This document shows, piece by piece, positions 45,024-53,742 of a stretch of DNA of 64,000 nucleotides; the first letter of the stretch is position 1; each line of letters begins with the position of its first letter. The translations under genes and the position numbers were made by a program. This DNA comes from Shimia thalassica (GTDB lineage Bacteria > Pseudomonadota > Alphaproteobacteria > Rhodobacterales > Rhodobacteraceae), in contig NZ_CYTW01000004.1 of the NCBI RefSeq assembly GCF_001458215.1, positions 186,001 to 250,000 on the forward strand. Reading direction: 5' to 3'. The notes below the pieces were generated by a model, which was not told the origin of the DNA, did not search any database, and saw only the letters and a list, made by a program, of their open reading frames with translations.

Positions 45024-45629
45024 ATGGCCAAAAGACTTTTTGACATTGTTCTGGCGCTGGTTTTGTCGGTCATTTTTGCCCCTATCCTGATCATCTTGAT
45101 TATCGCGATAAAGCTGGATGACTTTGGCCCCGTGTTTTATGTGTCCGAAAGAATGCGCGCGCCCGGACGTCCCTTTAAACTCTGGAAGCTGCGCACGATG
45201 CGCGCCGATCCAAACGACAGCGGTGCCTCTGGCGCATATAAAAGTGCCCGAATAACCCGTATCGGGCGGCTCTTGCGCAAAACACGTGGCGATGAAATTC
45301 CCCAGCTCTGGAATGTTCTAAAAGGCGACATGAGCTTTGTCGGGCCTCGCCCTCCTTTGCGACTTTATGTCGAAAAATTTCCTGCACTTTATGGTGAGGT
45401 TTTGAAATGCCGGCCTGGGATCACCGGGCTTGCCTCCCTGCTATACCATCGTCACGAAGACTGGCTTTTGTCGCGCTGCACCACGGCCGAAGAAAATGAG
45501 GCTGTCTACACCCGATCCTGCGTTCCCCAAAAGGCGCAGCTGGACTTGATTTACAGGGACAATCAAACCCTGTGTTTCGATCTTTGGATTATTTGGCGCA
45601 CCGCCGCAGGTGTTTTTTCCCACAAATAG
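45024..45629 (+). CDS. Undecaprenyl-phosphate sugar phosphotransferase (initiating transferase)
   Basis: A 201-residue monotopic enzyme; the ATG at 45024 gives the family start MAKRLFDIVLALVLSVIFAPILIILIIAIKL with a single N-terminal membrane helix. The phosphoglycosyl transferase core follows: PVFYVSERMRAPGRPFKLWKLRTMRAD, RITRIGRLLRKTRGDEIPQLWNVLKGDMSFVGPRPPL and PGITGLASL. It moves a sugar-1-phosphate from a nucleotide sugar to undecaprenyl phosphate at the inner face of the membrane and so starts each repeat unit or chain. Which sugar it uses cannot be decided here. It follows the GT2 gene by 25 bases. Confidence 0.93.
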   Translation: MAKRLFDIVLALVLSVIFAPILIILIIAIKLDDFGPVFYVSERMRAPGRPFKLWKLRTMRADPNDSGASGAYKSARITRIGRLLRKTRGDEIPQLWNVLKGDMSFVGPRPPLRLYVEKFPALYGEVLKCRPGITGLASLLYHRHEDWLLSRCTTAEENEAVYTRSCVPQKAQLDLIYRDNQTLCFDLWIIWRTAAGVFSHK

Positions 45630-45721
45630 GCCCTTGAAGCGCGCGCCTTGGCAATGGACGCATGCCTCGGGATGCCCTATCCAGAAAAGATGCAAACCCG
45701 AGCACAAAAGCGGATACCCAA

Positions 45722-47179
45722 ATGACCCAGACTGGCGCACCGATCATCACCCCTGTCATTATGTGCGGCGGCTCTGGAACACGGCTATGGCCTTTGTCTC
45801 GCAAGAGCTTTCCAAAACAGTTTGCCCGCCTCACTGGCGACCAAAGCCTGTTTCAGGCCTGTGCCGCACGCATGACCGGCGATGCCTTTGATGCCCCTTT
45901 GGTTCTCACAAACTCGGATTTTCGTTTCATCATCACTGAACAATTGATGGATGCGGGCATTGCACCCGGTCCGGTGCTGATCGAACCCACGGGCAAAAAC
46001 ACCGCGCCGGCAGTATTGGCCGCCGCTTTGTATCTGCATTCGAAGAACCCGGATGCCATCATGCTTGTGGCCCCGTCAGACCACGTCGTACCGGACATCG
46101 AAACCTTCCATGAAGCCGTGAACGAAGGTCTGCGTGTTGTCCAGGAACAAGGGCACCTTGTCACCTTTGGCATCACTCCAGACCGTCCCGAAACCGGATA
46201 CGGATATCTTGAACTCAGTGCCCAGCCGGACGGCTCGGGTGTTGCCATACCTCTAAGCCGCTTTGTCGAAAAGCCCGACGCAGCAACAGCCACACAAATG
46301 CTGGCCGAGGGCAATTACCTTTGGAATGCAGGGATATTCCTGTTCTCGGTAAAAACAATCATTGCCGCGTTTGAGGCCTATGCCCCGGAGTTGATGCCTG
46401 CAGTCGCGGCGTCGGTCGACAAAGCCGAGGTCGACCTTGGATTTTTGCGGTTGGACCCCGAGGCATGGGAAGACGTCGACGATATTTCCATCGATTATGC
46501 AGTAATGGAGAAAACACCGGACCTGTCGGTTGTCCCTTACAACGGTGCTTGGTCCGATTTGGGCAGTTGGGAAGCGGTCATGCGTGAAGATACACCCGAT
46601 GGGGACGGTGTCGTCACGGCGGGGCCAGTGACGTCCATCGACTGTGTCGACACCCTGTTGCGCTCGGAAGATAAAGATTTGGAACTTGTCGGCATAGGGC
46701 TGGAAAATACATTGGTTGTCGCCATGCGGGACGCGGTGCTGGTGGCCGATATGGATCGCGCGCAGGACGTCAAGAAAGCCGTCTCTGCCCTTAAGGCGAA
46801 ACAAGCCAAACAGGCGGAAAGCTTTGCCATGGATCACCGCCCTTGGGGGCACTTTGAAACATTGGCGCTTTCAGACCGGTTTCAGGTGAAACGCATTGTC
46901 GTAAAGCCGGGGGCCGCACTTTCGTTGCAAAGCCATGTTCACAGGTCCGAACACTGGATCGTAGTAGAGGGCACTGCACGGGTCACTGTAGATGACGATA
47001 TCCGGTTGGTGAGCGAAAACCAATCGATCTATATTCCTTTGGGCGCGGTACATCGCATGGAAAACCCCGGAAAGGTGCCAATGGTTTTGATCGAAGTGCA
47101 GACCGGCACATATCTGGGTGAAGATGACATCATCCGCTATGAGGATCTTTATGCCCGCGGCCAAGGCGCCAAAGGCTGA
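45722..47179 (+). CDS. manC: Mannose-1-phosphate guanylyltransferase / mannose-6-phosphate isomerase
   Basis: A 485-residue bifunctional enzyme; the start at 45722 gives MTQTGAPIITPVIMCGGSGTRLWPLSRKSFPKQF, the nucleotidyltransferase signature. Further hallmarks: VLIEPTGKNTAPAVLAAA, LVAPSDHVV, FVEKPDAATA and GNYLWNAGIFLF. The C-terminal cupin (about 355-480; HRPWGHFETL, KPGAALSLQSHVHRSEHWIVVEGTA, IPLGAVHRMENPGKVPM) is the phosphomannose isomerase half. It makes GDP-mannose from mannose-6-phosphate pools and so supplies mannose or a GDP-mannose-derived deoxysugar. No gmd/fcl genes follow in the window, so mannose itself is the simplest guess. Confidence 0.95.
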   Translation: MTQTGAPIITPVIMCGGSGTRLWPLSRKSFPKQFARLTGDQSLFQACAARMTGDAFDAPLVLTNSDFRFIITEQLMDAGIAPGPVLIEPTGKNTAPAVLAAALYLHSKNPDAIMLVAPSDHVVPDIETFHEAVNEGLRVVQEQGHLVTFGITPDRPETGYGYLELSAQPDGSGVAIPLSRFVEKPDAATATQMLAEGNYLWNAGIFLFSVKTIIAAFEAYAPELMPAVAASVDKAEVDLGFLRLDPEAWEDVDDISIDYAVMEKTPDLSVVPYNGAWSDLGSWEAVMREDTPDGDGVVTAGPVTSIDCVDTLLRSEDKDLELVGIGLENTLVVAMRDAVLVADMDRAQDVKKAVSALKAKQAKQAESFAMDHRPWGHFETLALSDRFQVKRIVVKPGAALSLQSHVHRSEHWIVVEGTARVTVDDDIRLVSENQSIYIPLGAVHRMENPGKVPMVLIEVQTGTYLGEDDIIRYEDLYARGQGAKG

Positions 47180-47301
47180 CCTCGAGACCCAGAAACCTTT
47201 AAATTTAGTGAAGCGCCTCTTTTCTGCCGCAATTCCTTAAGCGGAAGTTAAGGGCGATTTAGCACCCTCGCCAGTGGGGGCACCGTGTGTGGGAGTACGG
47301 G

Positions 47302-48795
47302 GTGCAAAATCTGGAATTTATAACCGCCTTGGCGGATCGAGACGACTTTTCGTTGTCCGGCGTTACGTTCATGGAGGTAATCCAACAAGAGGGTGCGACC
47401 TGGCTTCTGGTTGGGTCAACCGCCGTGAACGCGATCAGCCGTTTCCGGCTTGCTGAAGGCGACATCCTTCAGGCTTCGAGCACCTATTGGTCTACCACTG
47501 CCGGCGGCTTCACGGCTGATGACGCTCTTAGCGTATCTTTCGGCGGGCAGACCCGTCTGCTCAGCCTTGATAAACAAAACGGTTCCGTTGCGATGCAGCC
47601 TCTTTCGGCTACGGCAACGCCGTCTTCTCCCTTGCAATTGCTGGACCAAGGGGGAAATCCGGTCCTGCTCTCAAACGTGATGAGTGTTGCACAGAGTGGC
47701 ACCACCTTCATTGTGGGAACAGGGCCGGACGACACAGCTATTGTAACGTATTCTCTTGAAAACACGTGGCGCGTCAGTTTGCAGTCACAGGTTTTTGACA
47801 CTCCAAAATCGGCTTCTTCGGGCATCGCAAAGATTATCACGGTGCAATCAGGCGAGACCACGTTTGTGATCACCGCATCACAAGAAGAAAGCGGATTGAG
47901 CAGCTATATTCTCGGGGACGACGGGGCCCTTACGTTTTCCGACTCGATTTCCACCAGCGATGGTCTGTGGATTTCCGGTCTTGAGGATTTGGCACATGTT
48001 CAGGCGGCAGGACAGAATTTCGTGGTTGGGATTTCACCGGAGTCAAGCACGCTCAGCGCCGTGCGCCTCAATCCGATGGGGGTCTTCTTTGTGGCTGACA
48101 TGGAAAATGACACCCTCGACACGCGGTTTTATCGGGCATCCGCGATGGATGTTTTTTCCATTGGTCCGCGCGATTTCATTATCGTAGGAGGTGCCGACGC
48201 CGGATTGTCTGTCTATGAAATGTTGCCCGGTGGGGATCTGCGCCATCATCTCAGCCTTGAACAAAGTAACGACTGGCACTTTGGCCCGATTGAAACCATC
48301 CGCACTGTTCAGGTTGGACAAGACATCCAGGTGTTCGTCAGCGGGACAGCACAAGGTGGCATCGCACAGTTTAGCGTCCCACTGGCGCAACTCGGAGAGC
48401 GGCTTGTTGGCTCAACGACAAATGACACCTTCGAAGGTGGCGCGTTGGACGATCTATTGATGGGGCTCGAAGGAGACGATCTTTTAACAGGCAACGATGG
48501 AAATGATACTCTGATATCTGGGACCGGGGCCGATACGCTGGTCGGGGGATATGGCGAGGACGTTTTTGTGTTCGAGGCAGACGGTCAGGACGACGTTGTG
48601 CGGACGTTCGAACATGGCATCGATCGTTTGGATCTATCGGGATGGGGGATGGTCTATGATCATCACTCGTTGAACATCCGGTCGCATAGAGACGGAGCCA
48701 CAGTCTCTTGGGGTGATGAAGTCCTGCATGTCCGCACGATCGACAGCCGTGCAATTTCCGCAACAACATGGGATTCTGACGACTTCATTTTTTGA
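47302..48795 (+). CDS. RTX protein with beta-propeller-like N-terminal region
   Basis: A 497-residue protein; the GTG at 47302 is chosen because GGGAG lies six bases upstream (an earlier GTG at 47287 is possible). Residues 1-370 repeat strands of the kind VGSTAVNAISRFRL, FIVGTGPDDTAIVTYSL and IIVGGADAGLSVYEM every 45-60 residues, which suggests a beta-propeller. Residues about 375-425 contain RTX nonapeptides (GLEGDDLLTGNDGNDTLISGTGADTLVGG), then a C-terminal domain (DVFVFEADGQDDVVRTFEHGIDRLDLSGWG) typical of T1SS-exported proteins. It has no N-terminal signal peptide, in line with type I secretion. Its tail differs from the one shared by the other two RTX proteins here. It ends 10 bases from the convergent RTX gene. 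Confidence 0.82.
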   Translation: MQNLEFITALADRDDFSLSGVTFMEVIQQEGATWLLVGSTAVNAISRFRLAEGDILQASSTYWSTTAGGFTADDALSVSFGGQTRLLSLDKQNGSVAMQPLSATATPSSPLQLLDQGGNPVLLSNVMSVAQSGTTFIVGTGPDDTAIVTYSLENTWRVSLQSQVFDTPKSASSGIAKIITVQSGETTFVITASQEESGLSSYILGDDGALTFSDSISTSDGLWISGLEDLAHVQAAGQNFVVGISPESSTLSAVRLNPMGVFFVADMENDTLDTRFYRASAMDVFSIGPRDFIIVGGADAGLSVYEMLPGGDLRHHLSLEQSNDWHFGPIETIRTVQVGQDIQVFVSGTAQGGIAQFSVPLAQLGERLVGSTTNDTFEGGALDDLLMGLEGDDLLTGNDGNDTLISGTGADTLVGGYGEDVFVFEADGQDDVVRTFEHGIDRLDLSGWGMVYDHHSLNIRSHRDGATVSWGDEVLHVRTIDSRAISATTWDSDDFIF

Positions 48796-48805
48796 AGTCA
48801 AAATC

Positions 48806-50284
48806 TTATGCCAACAAATCAAACGTGGCCGAGCCGATGTGCAGGGAAATGCTACTTTGGGCCGCGCCGTCCACCAACGCCCAGATAATTTGCCCGGTAG
48901 GGCTATAGATCACAAAAACTTCGGAAATGCTGTCGAGCCCAGCGCCGGGTGTGTTGGCATAGTTGAGTTGAAACGCAGCACCGGTCGCCGTCCGATCACC
49001 AAAAACGAGATGGTCCCCTTCGGTGCTGTTGAAATCCTGAATCCAGTCCGATCCATGGTCATAAATTCCAAGGTGATAAAACGAGTCCCCGCCAAGACCA
49101 CCATTCACGCGATCATACCCGAAGCCGCCGTTGATAAAGTCCTGCCCGTCGCCGCCAAACAACACATCTGAAAGGGCCGCGCCATTCAAGGCATCCTGTC
49201 CCGTTCCGCCAATCACTGTGTCCGATCCAAACCCACCCGTCAGTGTATCGTTGCCTTGATCCCCGCGCAGTTCATCGTTCCCGTACCCGCCATCAACAAC
49301 GTCGTTGCCAGCGCCGGCATAAATGACATCCCGTCGGTCCTCGGATGTGGCCCCCCCGTACAGAAAGTCATCCCCCGTATCCCCGATAAGCGTGTCCGTG
49401 CCATCGCCGCCGCTGATTGTGTCGCGCCCCGAACCGCCGTCCAGAGTGTCGTCGCCGCCCTGCCCTTCAATGCTGTCATTATCAGCGCCCCCAAAGACAA
49501 AATCGTCACCTTCACCAGCAATCAACGTATCGTCACCTCCTTCTCCGAGAAGGCAGTCCTGTCTTGGTGTCCCGCGCAGAACTTCAGAAGCATCCGTGCC
49601 GGTAATGTCGTCGCCCTGTGTGACCCCATGGGTCAAAACGCCTGCACGCATTTCAAAAACCCACAGCCCAGGCTGTCCGGTATTTCCCAATTGCGATGGT
49701 AGCATTTCCAAATCGGGCAGGTTCTGCGGCGTAACCCAAGGTTCGCTGGTCGCACTCAACCCAATCTGCGCACCGATATCGTCCGGGGCTGTGCCATGTG
49801 TCCAGTCCACCCTTTGGTAGCGGAAAACAATGTCGAAATCTCCGCCACCACGATCATACAGTTGCAATTGAAAGGTGTTCAAATCCTCTGCATTGCGCCG
49901 ATAGACCCCAACCCGGTGCCACGTGACGGAAACCACCGAAGATGTCGGATCGATATCGACGTAAATTGATCCGCTTTCGGGTGCCTCTCCATCCAACCGC
50001 GTGTCCACGTCCCCCCAAAATGGCGCGATCAGATGCTGTTCGGGTGCCGCGTTGGCGTCGGTGGGGGGCGCCCCATATGCAGTTCCGAATGACACGGAGC
50101 CATTTACATTCACAAAAACGGTTTCGGCCGACACCATGGTTCCGAACCAATTGATCCCGTCAGCGAACACCGCGGACAAATCCACCTGAAACGAGTCGTC
50201 GTCACCCGGAGGAACTTCAATTTCACCATACCCAACAGCCCCACCCAGACCACTGATTGCGACTCCGGTTCCTTCAATTGGCAT
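48806..50284 (-). CDS. RTX protein with N-terminal NIDO-like domain
   Basis: A 492-residue protein preceded by AGGAGCG. Residues about 50-190 resemble the extracellular nidogen (NIDO) domain: NVNGSVSFG, HLIAPFWGDVDTR, GSIYVDIDPTSSVVSVTWHRVGVY and LQLYDRGGGDFDIVFRYQ. RTX nonapeptides follow (about 235-390). The last 130 residues (GGDSFYHLGIYDHGSDWIQDFN ... VFVIYSPTGQIIWALVDGAAQSSISLHIG ... FDLLA) match the C-terminus of the RTX protein at 2-1732, so both are probably recognised by the same type I secretion system. Probable role: an adhesive or matrix protein, perhaps interacting with the capsule made by this locus. Confidence 0.88.
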   Translation of the reverse strand: MPIEGTGVAISGLGGAVGYGEIEVPPGDDDSFQVDLSAVFADGINWFGTMVSAETVFVNVNGSVSFGTAYGAPPTDANAAPEQHLIAPFWGDVDTRLDGEAPESGSIYVDIDPTSSVVSVTWHRVGVYRRNAEDLNTFQLQLYDRGGGDFDIVFRYQRVDWTHGTAPDDIGAQIGLSATSEPWVTPQNLPDLEMLPSQLGNTGQPGLWVFEMRAGVLTHGVTQGDDITGTDASEVLRGTPRQDCLLGEGGDDTLIAGEGDDFVFGGADNDSIEGQGGDDTLDGGSGRDTISGGDGTDTLIGDTGDDFLYGGATSEDRRDVIYAGAGNDVVDGGYGNDELRGDQGNDTLTGGFGSDTVIGGTGQDALNGAALSDVLFGGDGQDFINGGFGYDRVNGGLGGDSFYHLGIYDHGSDWIQDFNSTEGDHLVFGDRTATGAAFQLNYANTPGAGLDSISEVFVIYSPTGQIIWALVDGAAQSSISLHIGSATFDLLA

Positions 50285-50389
50285 CTCACGCTCCTGCCTT
50301 GAAAATCACAGGCAAAAGGGTGCAACAAAGCGCTTATAGAAAGGTATAGGTGGCTTTGGAAAAAGAGATCGTGGTTAACCGCGCAAGGG

Positions 50390-51415
50390 TTATGCGCCAG
50401 CATTCGTGGCTTTTTCCGTGTTCCAACATCTGTTCGCCAGCCTTCGGGTCATACGTACCCATGCATTGTGGGGAAGATCATTTCTAAAGTGTGTAACCTT
50501 GTGACCTTCGGTGCCTGTAATCGCGAACTCTGGCTGAAACGGTAAACGGCGTTGGCGCAAGGCTTCGTTGCTCTTTTCAAAATGCTCGGCGAGCATCTGA
50601 AATTCCCACTTGTTGAAAATGCAGGTTTTGCGCTTTTCCCCAAGATCAATGTCCAGAACCGCCTCTGCGGTCTCGGTCAACCACTTTGGTGCGACCCCGC
50701 TAGGGGACACCAAATTGGACATCCAGCTGGCCATCGGGTCAGGCGAAACATTCGAGGCCCCACCATTCACGGTTTCCAGATCTTCAACGGTCAAGGCTGG
50801 GCAATATCGGGCAAGATAGGCACCGATGATGCCGCCCTCTGCCTGTCGCAATGAATCGAAATCAAGAAACGTTATTTCGGTTTCGTCAAACGCCAACAAA
50901 AGCTGATCTAGCAAGAAATTGTAGTCGATCCAAAGGTCTTTCCAGATGCCATTCTTGATGCTCGGGTCGACGATTTTGTCCGGGGTGGTCGGGATCTGGT
51001 TCTTTGACAGCTCTTGATAGACAGATTGCAGATACTGCCATTGTGCCCGCAAGGTGCAGACCACTTCGATTTCGTCAAAACCACTTAGAAGCTTGCGAAC
51101 CTCGACAAAATCCACATTCGCGGACGTGCCACCACGCGAGAATTCTTCACTGCTCAAGAATACCGTTTTGTCTTGTGGACCGTATTCTTTTGCAATTTGC
51201 AAAAACGCTTTGCGGCTGCCCTCTTTCAACCGGTAAATTTCCGGAAGCCGTCCCCACGCAAACACAAGACCATGATGCCCCGTAATCTTTGGGCCTGCCA
51301 AACGCGGATAAACAAGACCCGCTTCCGCCAGTTTTTCAGAATTCTGATAAAACGTATCTTGAATTGTGGTTGTGGCGGTTTTGTGCGTGCCTATGTGCAG
51401 GACGACTTTTGACAT
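50390..51415 (-). CDS. Sulfotransferase-like protein (HIGTHKTATT subgroup)
   Basis: A 341-residue paralogue of the protein encoded at 38598-39596, with identical opening MSKVVLHIGTHKTATTTIQDTF and shared GHHGLVFAWGRLPEIYRL, FLSSEEFSRGG, EVVCTLRAQWQYLQSVYQELSK, FLDFDSLRQAEGGIIGAYLA and NGGASNVSPDPMAS. The PAPS loop is THKTATT. The ATG immediately follows the stop of the RgpF/WbsX fusion gene (TAA-ATG, with AGGAG inside that gene's end), so the two are translationally coupled. The coupling suggests it sulfates the product of that transferase. Confidence 0.83.
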   Translation of the reverse strand: MSKVVLHIGTHKTATTTIQDTFYQNSEKLAEAGLVYPRLAGPKITGHHGLVFAWGRLPEIYRLKEGSRKAFLQIAKEYGPQDKTVFLSSEEFSRGGTSANVDFVEVRKLLSGFDEIEVVCTLRAQWQYLQSVYQELSKNQIPTTPDKIVDPSIKNGIWKDLWIDYNFLLDQLLLAFDETEITFLDFDSLRQAEGGIIGAYLARYCPALTVEDLETVNGGASNVSPDPMASWMSNLVSPSGVAPKWLTETAEAVLDIDLGEKRKTCIFNKWEFQMLAEHFEKSNEALRQRRLPFQPEFAITGTEGHKVTHFRNDLPHNAWVRMTRRLANRCWNTEKATNAGA

Positions 51416-53656
51416 TTAGGCTACTTGCTCCTGAACATCTTCTGCAGGAGACGTCGCGATACGAGATTTAAGAACCTGAAGGTACTGATCCCCGTATTTA
51501 TCGCTCGGCTCAAGAATGGCTTTTTCGGCCCATTCGTTCCAGGCATTGATAAACAACTCGCCGCGATACGACCCCTCAATACGATAGGCTTTCACTTCGT
51601 CCAGCCAGTGTCCGAAGCTGGCCGGGTTAGCACCATAGGCAATGTGCGCGCTCAGACCACGCCGCGCGGTGTTGTCCCAGCTGGGCATCACACCACAGAT
51701 CGTGTTGTCCGGCAGATTCTCGAGATAGGACTCGGAGACTGAATTCTTGATGACTTTGTTATAGTCATAAACCAGCCCTTCGAATCCACCAGCCACAGGA
51801 CGGTTGAGTTGGTTCCCTTGCGGTCCACCAAACAAATAGTCCTCACCTGTCACCATGCCGTGGGGCGGCATCTCGATCCAGAAATCGAATACGTCATCTT
51901 CGACCGCGGATTCTCCCGAGATGTGGAAACACACTGCGCCAAGCTCGACTTCACCAATTCCGGCCTTGCGCCAAGCATCGCGCATACGCTCAACACTGCC
52001 TTTGGGGTCGGGCATGTCTTCGGGCCGGTAGATCACAAAACGCGGGCGCACACCGTCTGGGCGTTGATAACGGGCATCCTGCATATAGGGCAGCGAATCG
52101 TTCACCAACTGCTCTTCGAAGCCTTTGGCATAAGTCTGCTCGAGCAGGACCGTTCCCGACAAACCATCCCAGTTACGACGCCAGCTTTCATTTGCCCAAC
52201 ACAGATAAAACGGGAAGTCGACATCAGGCCGCGCCAGCAGGCGATCAAGCGGCTCTTCAAGAACACGGCGTCCGTCGAACCAATAATGATAGACGCAGAA
52301 AGCATCGATTCCCGCATCCCGAGCAAGCTCGGCCTGTTGGCCCAACACTTCGGTCACACGCAGGTCATAGTATCCAAGATCAGATGGCAGCAAAGGCTGC
52401 GTATGGCCCGGGAACATCGAGTGGGCGGTAATTGTACCGCGCCATTCAGTAAATCCTTTGCCCCACCAAGCGTCATTCTCGGCAATGGGGTGGAACTGTG
52501 GAAGATAGAAAGCGCTCGTGAACGTAGGTGTCGCCCCTTTTCGGGCGGTGAGTTTACGCGTTTCAAGCTGGGTTGTCTGCAAGATGTCCTGATCTGCTGC
52601 CAGCGCAAGGAATCCCATGACACGCTCAAGCGAATGGGCAACCGTACCGTCAACCTGAGCGCATTCGACATCAAACTCTGCCTCAAGCAGGTGCAACGCT
52701 TTGAGCAAACGCAAAATCGAAGGTTTCACCCAATAGATCGATCCTGCAGGGAACGACAAATGTGACCCGTCAATTTCCATCTCAAGCCGGCGCAACAGGG
52801 ATTGGGTCATCTCTATGTTAGAACCCCACCACTCGAGGCCGGTAAAGTGCTGGCCATCCGCGACCCAGAAGCCAGCCTTGGGATCGGCCACAAAGGTTTC
52901 GAGCATCTGATCGAGGTTTTCTTCTGGCAAAATGCCGTTGATCAGATGACGACGCCAAACGTCACCATCTTCACGGTGGGGCGATTTCTTGGTGTGGATT
53001 TTGCAAACGGCTTCGTATTTGTCGAAAGCGCCAGCATTCAGCAAATTCATGAAAGGGAGGATATCACGGCCACGGTTCTGCATCGAAACAACGGTTGCAT
53101 CCGGATATTTCGCGCTGATTTCTGCCGCAAGATCGTCTGTTTGCTCGCCACGATATGTCAGTGTGACATAAAGGTCATATTCAAAATCGAGCCGCTCGAG
53201 AGTTTCGGCAAATTCAGGCCAGAGGTCCGGATAGTAGATGTGCATGACGATCGCAAAACGCGCGACATGACGATCCCCCTCGAACCGAAGCTTGGGCGTG
53301 TCTTTTTGCGGCAGTTCTTCGACTTTGGGAAGCTCTTTGGTGACCCGCTCTTCGTGACGCCCGCCAACAGAAAAATGCAGAAGCGGTGACATGCCGGTTT
53401 CGGCAACGTCCGGATTGTATCTCAAATACGCCATTGGGGAAAAATCGGGATTAGGACGTAACCCCATGCTTTCGCCGTAAACAATGTAATGCCGCAAAGG
53501 AAACTTTTGAAAAAGCTTATGCACTTGAGGGTAAGCACCACGATAATAAACCGGGTCAAAAGTGCCAGCGTTTTGTGCCTCTTTTAGCAATTGGCGCTCT
53601 TGCGAACTAAGCCAAAATATACGGCCAAATTTGCGGGCATTGGACAAAAGAGACAT
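51416..53656 (-). CDS. RgpF (rhamnan synthesis) plus WbsX/GH99-like fusion with two YPDV-type modules
   Basis: A 746-residue protein. Residues 33-70 and 72-104 are two copies of the locus-wide module (FDPVYYRGAYPQV; FSPMAYLRYNPDV...HFSVGG). Residues about 125-370 are an RgpF-type domain (FAIVMHIYYPDLWPEF, VVSMQNRGRDILPFMNLL, CKIHTKKSPHR, FPAGSIYWVKP). Residues about 378-730 are the WbsX/GH99-like domain (AFYLPQFHPIAENDAWWGKGFTEW, FCVYHYWFDGRRVLEEPLD, CWANESWRRNW, INAWNEWAEKAILEPS). Both domains are known in rhamnose-rich polysaccharide synthesis, in agreement with rfbCBDA at 14.6-18 kb. It reads with kpsM upstream and a sulfotransferase downstream. Confidence 0.9.
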   Translation of the reverse strand: MSLLSNARKFGRIFWLSSQERQLLKEAQNAGTFDPVYYRGAYPQVHKLFQKFPLRHYIVYGESMGLRPNPDFSPMAYLRYNPDVAETGMSPLLHFSVGGRHEERVTKELPKVEELPQKDTPKLRFEGDRHVARFAIVMHIYYPDLWPEFAETLERLDFEYDLYVTLTYRGEQTDDLAAEISAKYPDATVVSMQNRGRDILPFMNLLNAGAFDKYEAVCKIHTKKSPHREDGDVWRRHLINGILPEENLDQMLETFVADPKAGFWVADGQHFTGLEWWGSNIEMTQSLLRRLEMEIDGSHLSFPAGSIYWVKPSILRLLKALHLLEAEFDVECAQVDGTVAHSLERVMGFLALAADQDILQTTQLETRKLTARKGATPTFTSAFYLPQFHPIAENDAWWGKGFTEWRGTITAHSMFPGHTQPLLPSDLGYYDLRVTEVLGQQAELARDAGIDAFCVYHYWFDGRRVLEEPLDRLLARPDVDFPFYLCWANESWRRNWDGLSGTVLLEQTYAKGFEEQLVNDSLPYMQDARYQRPDGVRPRFVIYRPEDMPDPKGSVERMRDAWRKAGIGEVELGAVCFHISGESAVEDDVFDFWIEMPPHGMVTGEDYLFGGPQGNQLNRPVAGGFEGLVYDYNKVIKNSVSESYLENLPDNTICGVMPSWDNTARRGLSAHIAYGANPASFGHWLDEVKAYRIEGSYRGELFINAWNEWAEKAILEPSDKYGDQYLQVLKSRIATSPAEDVQEQVA

Positions 53657-53742
53657 TTTAAAAATCCTGTAGTTTTATTGGCAAGTCGCCAATCTGCGAA
53701 ATGCAATATCAATGCCAACGAAGAGAACCAAGACCTTTTGTG

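Noticed and set aside
49200..49560. Regular short repeats that could be mistaken for a CRISPR or satellite array
   Set aside because: They are the codons of GGxGxDxLxG nonapeptides in RTX genes (also at 1010-1430 and 48440-48560); spacing is 27 bases and the units are imperfect, with no unique spacers.
51809..52765. 318-codon plus-strand frame inside the RgpF/WbsX fusion gene
   Set aside because: Antisense shadow; the minus-strand product has clear domain motifs throughout. Frames at 28831-29409 and 29416-30384 were rejected for the same reason.
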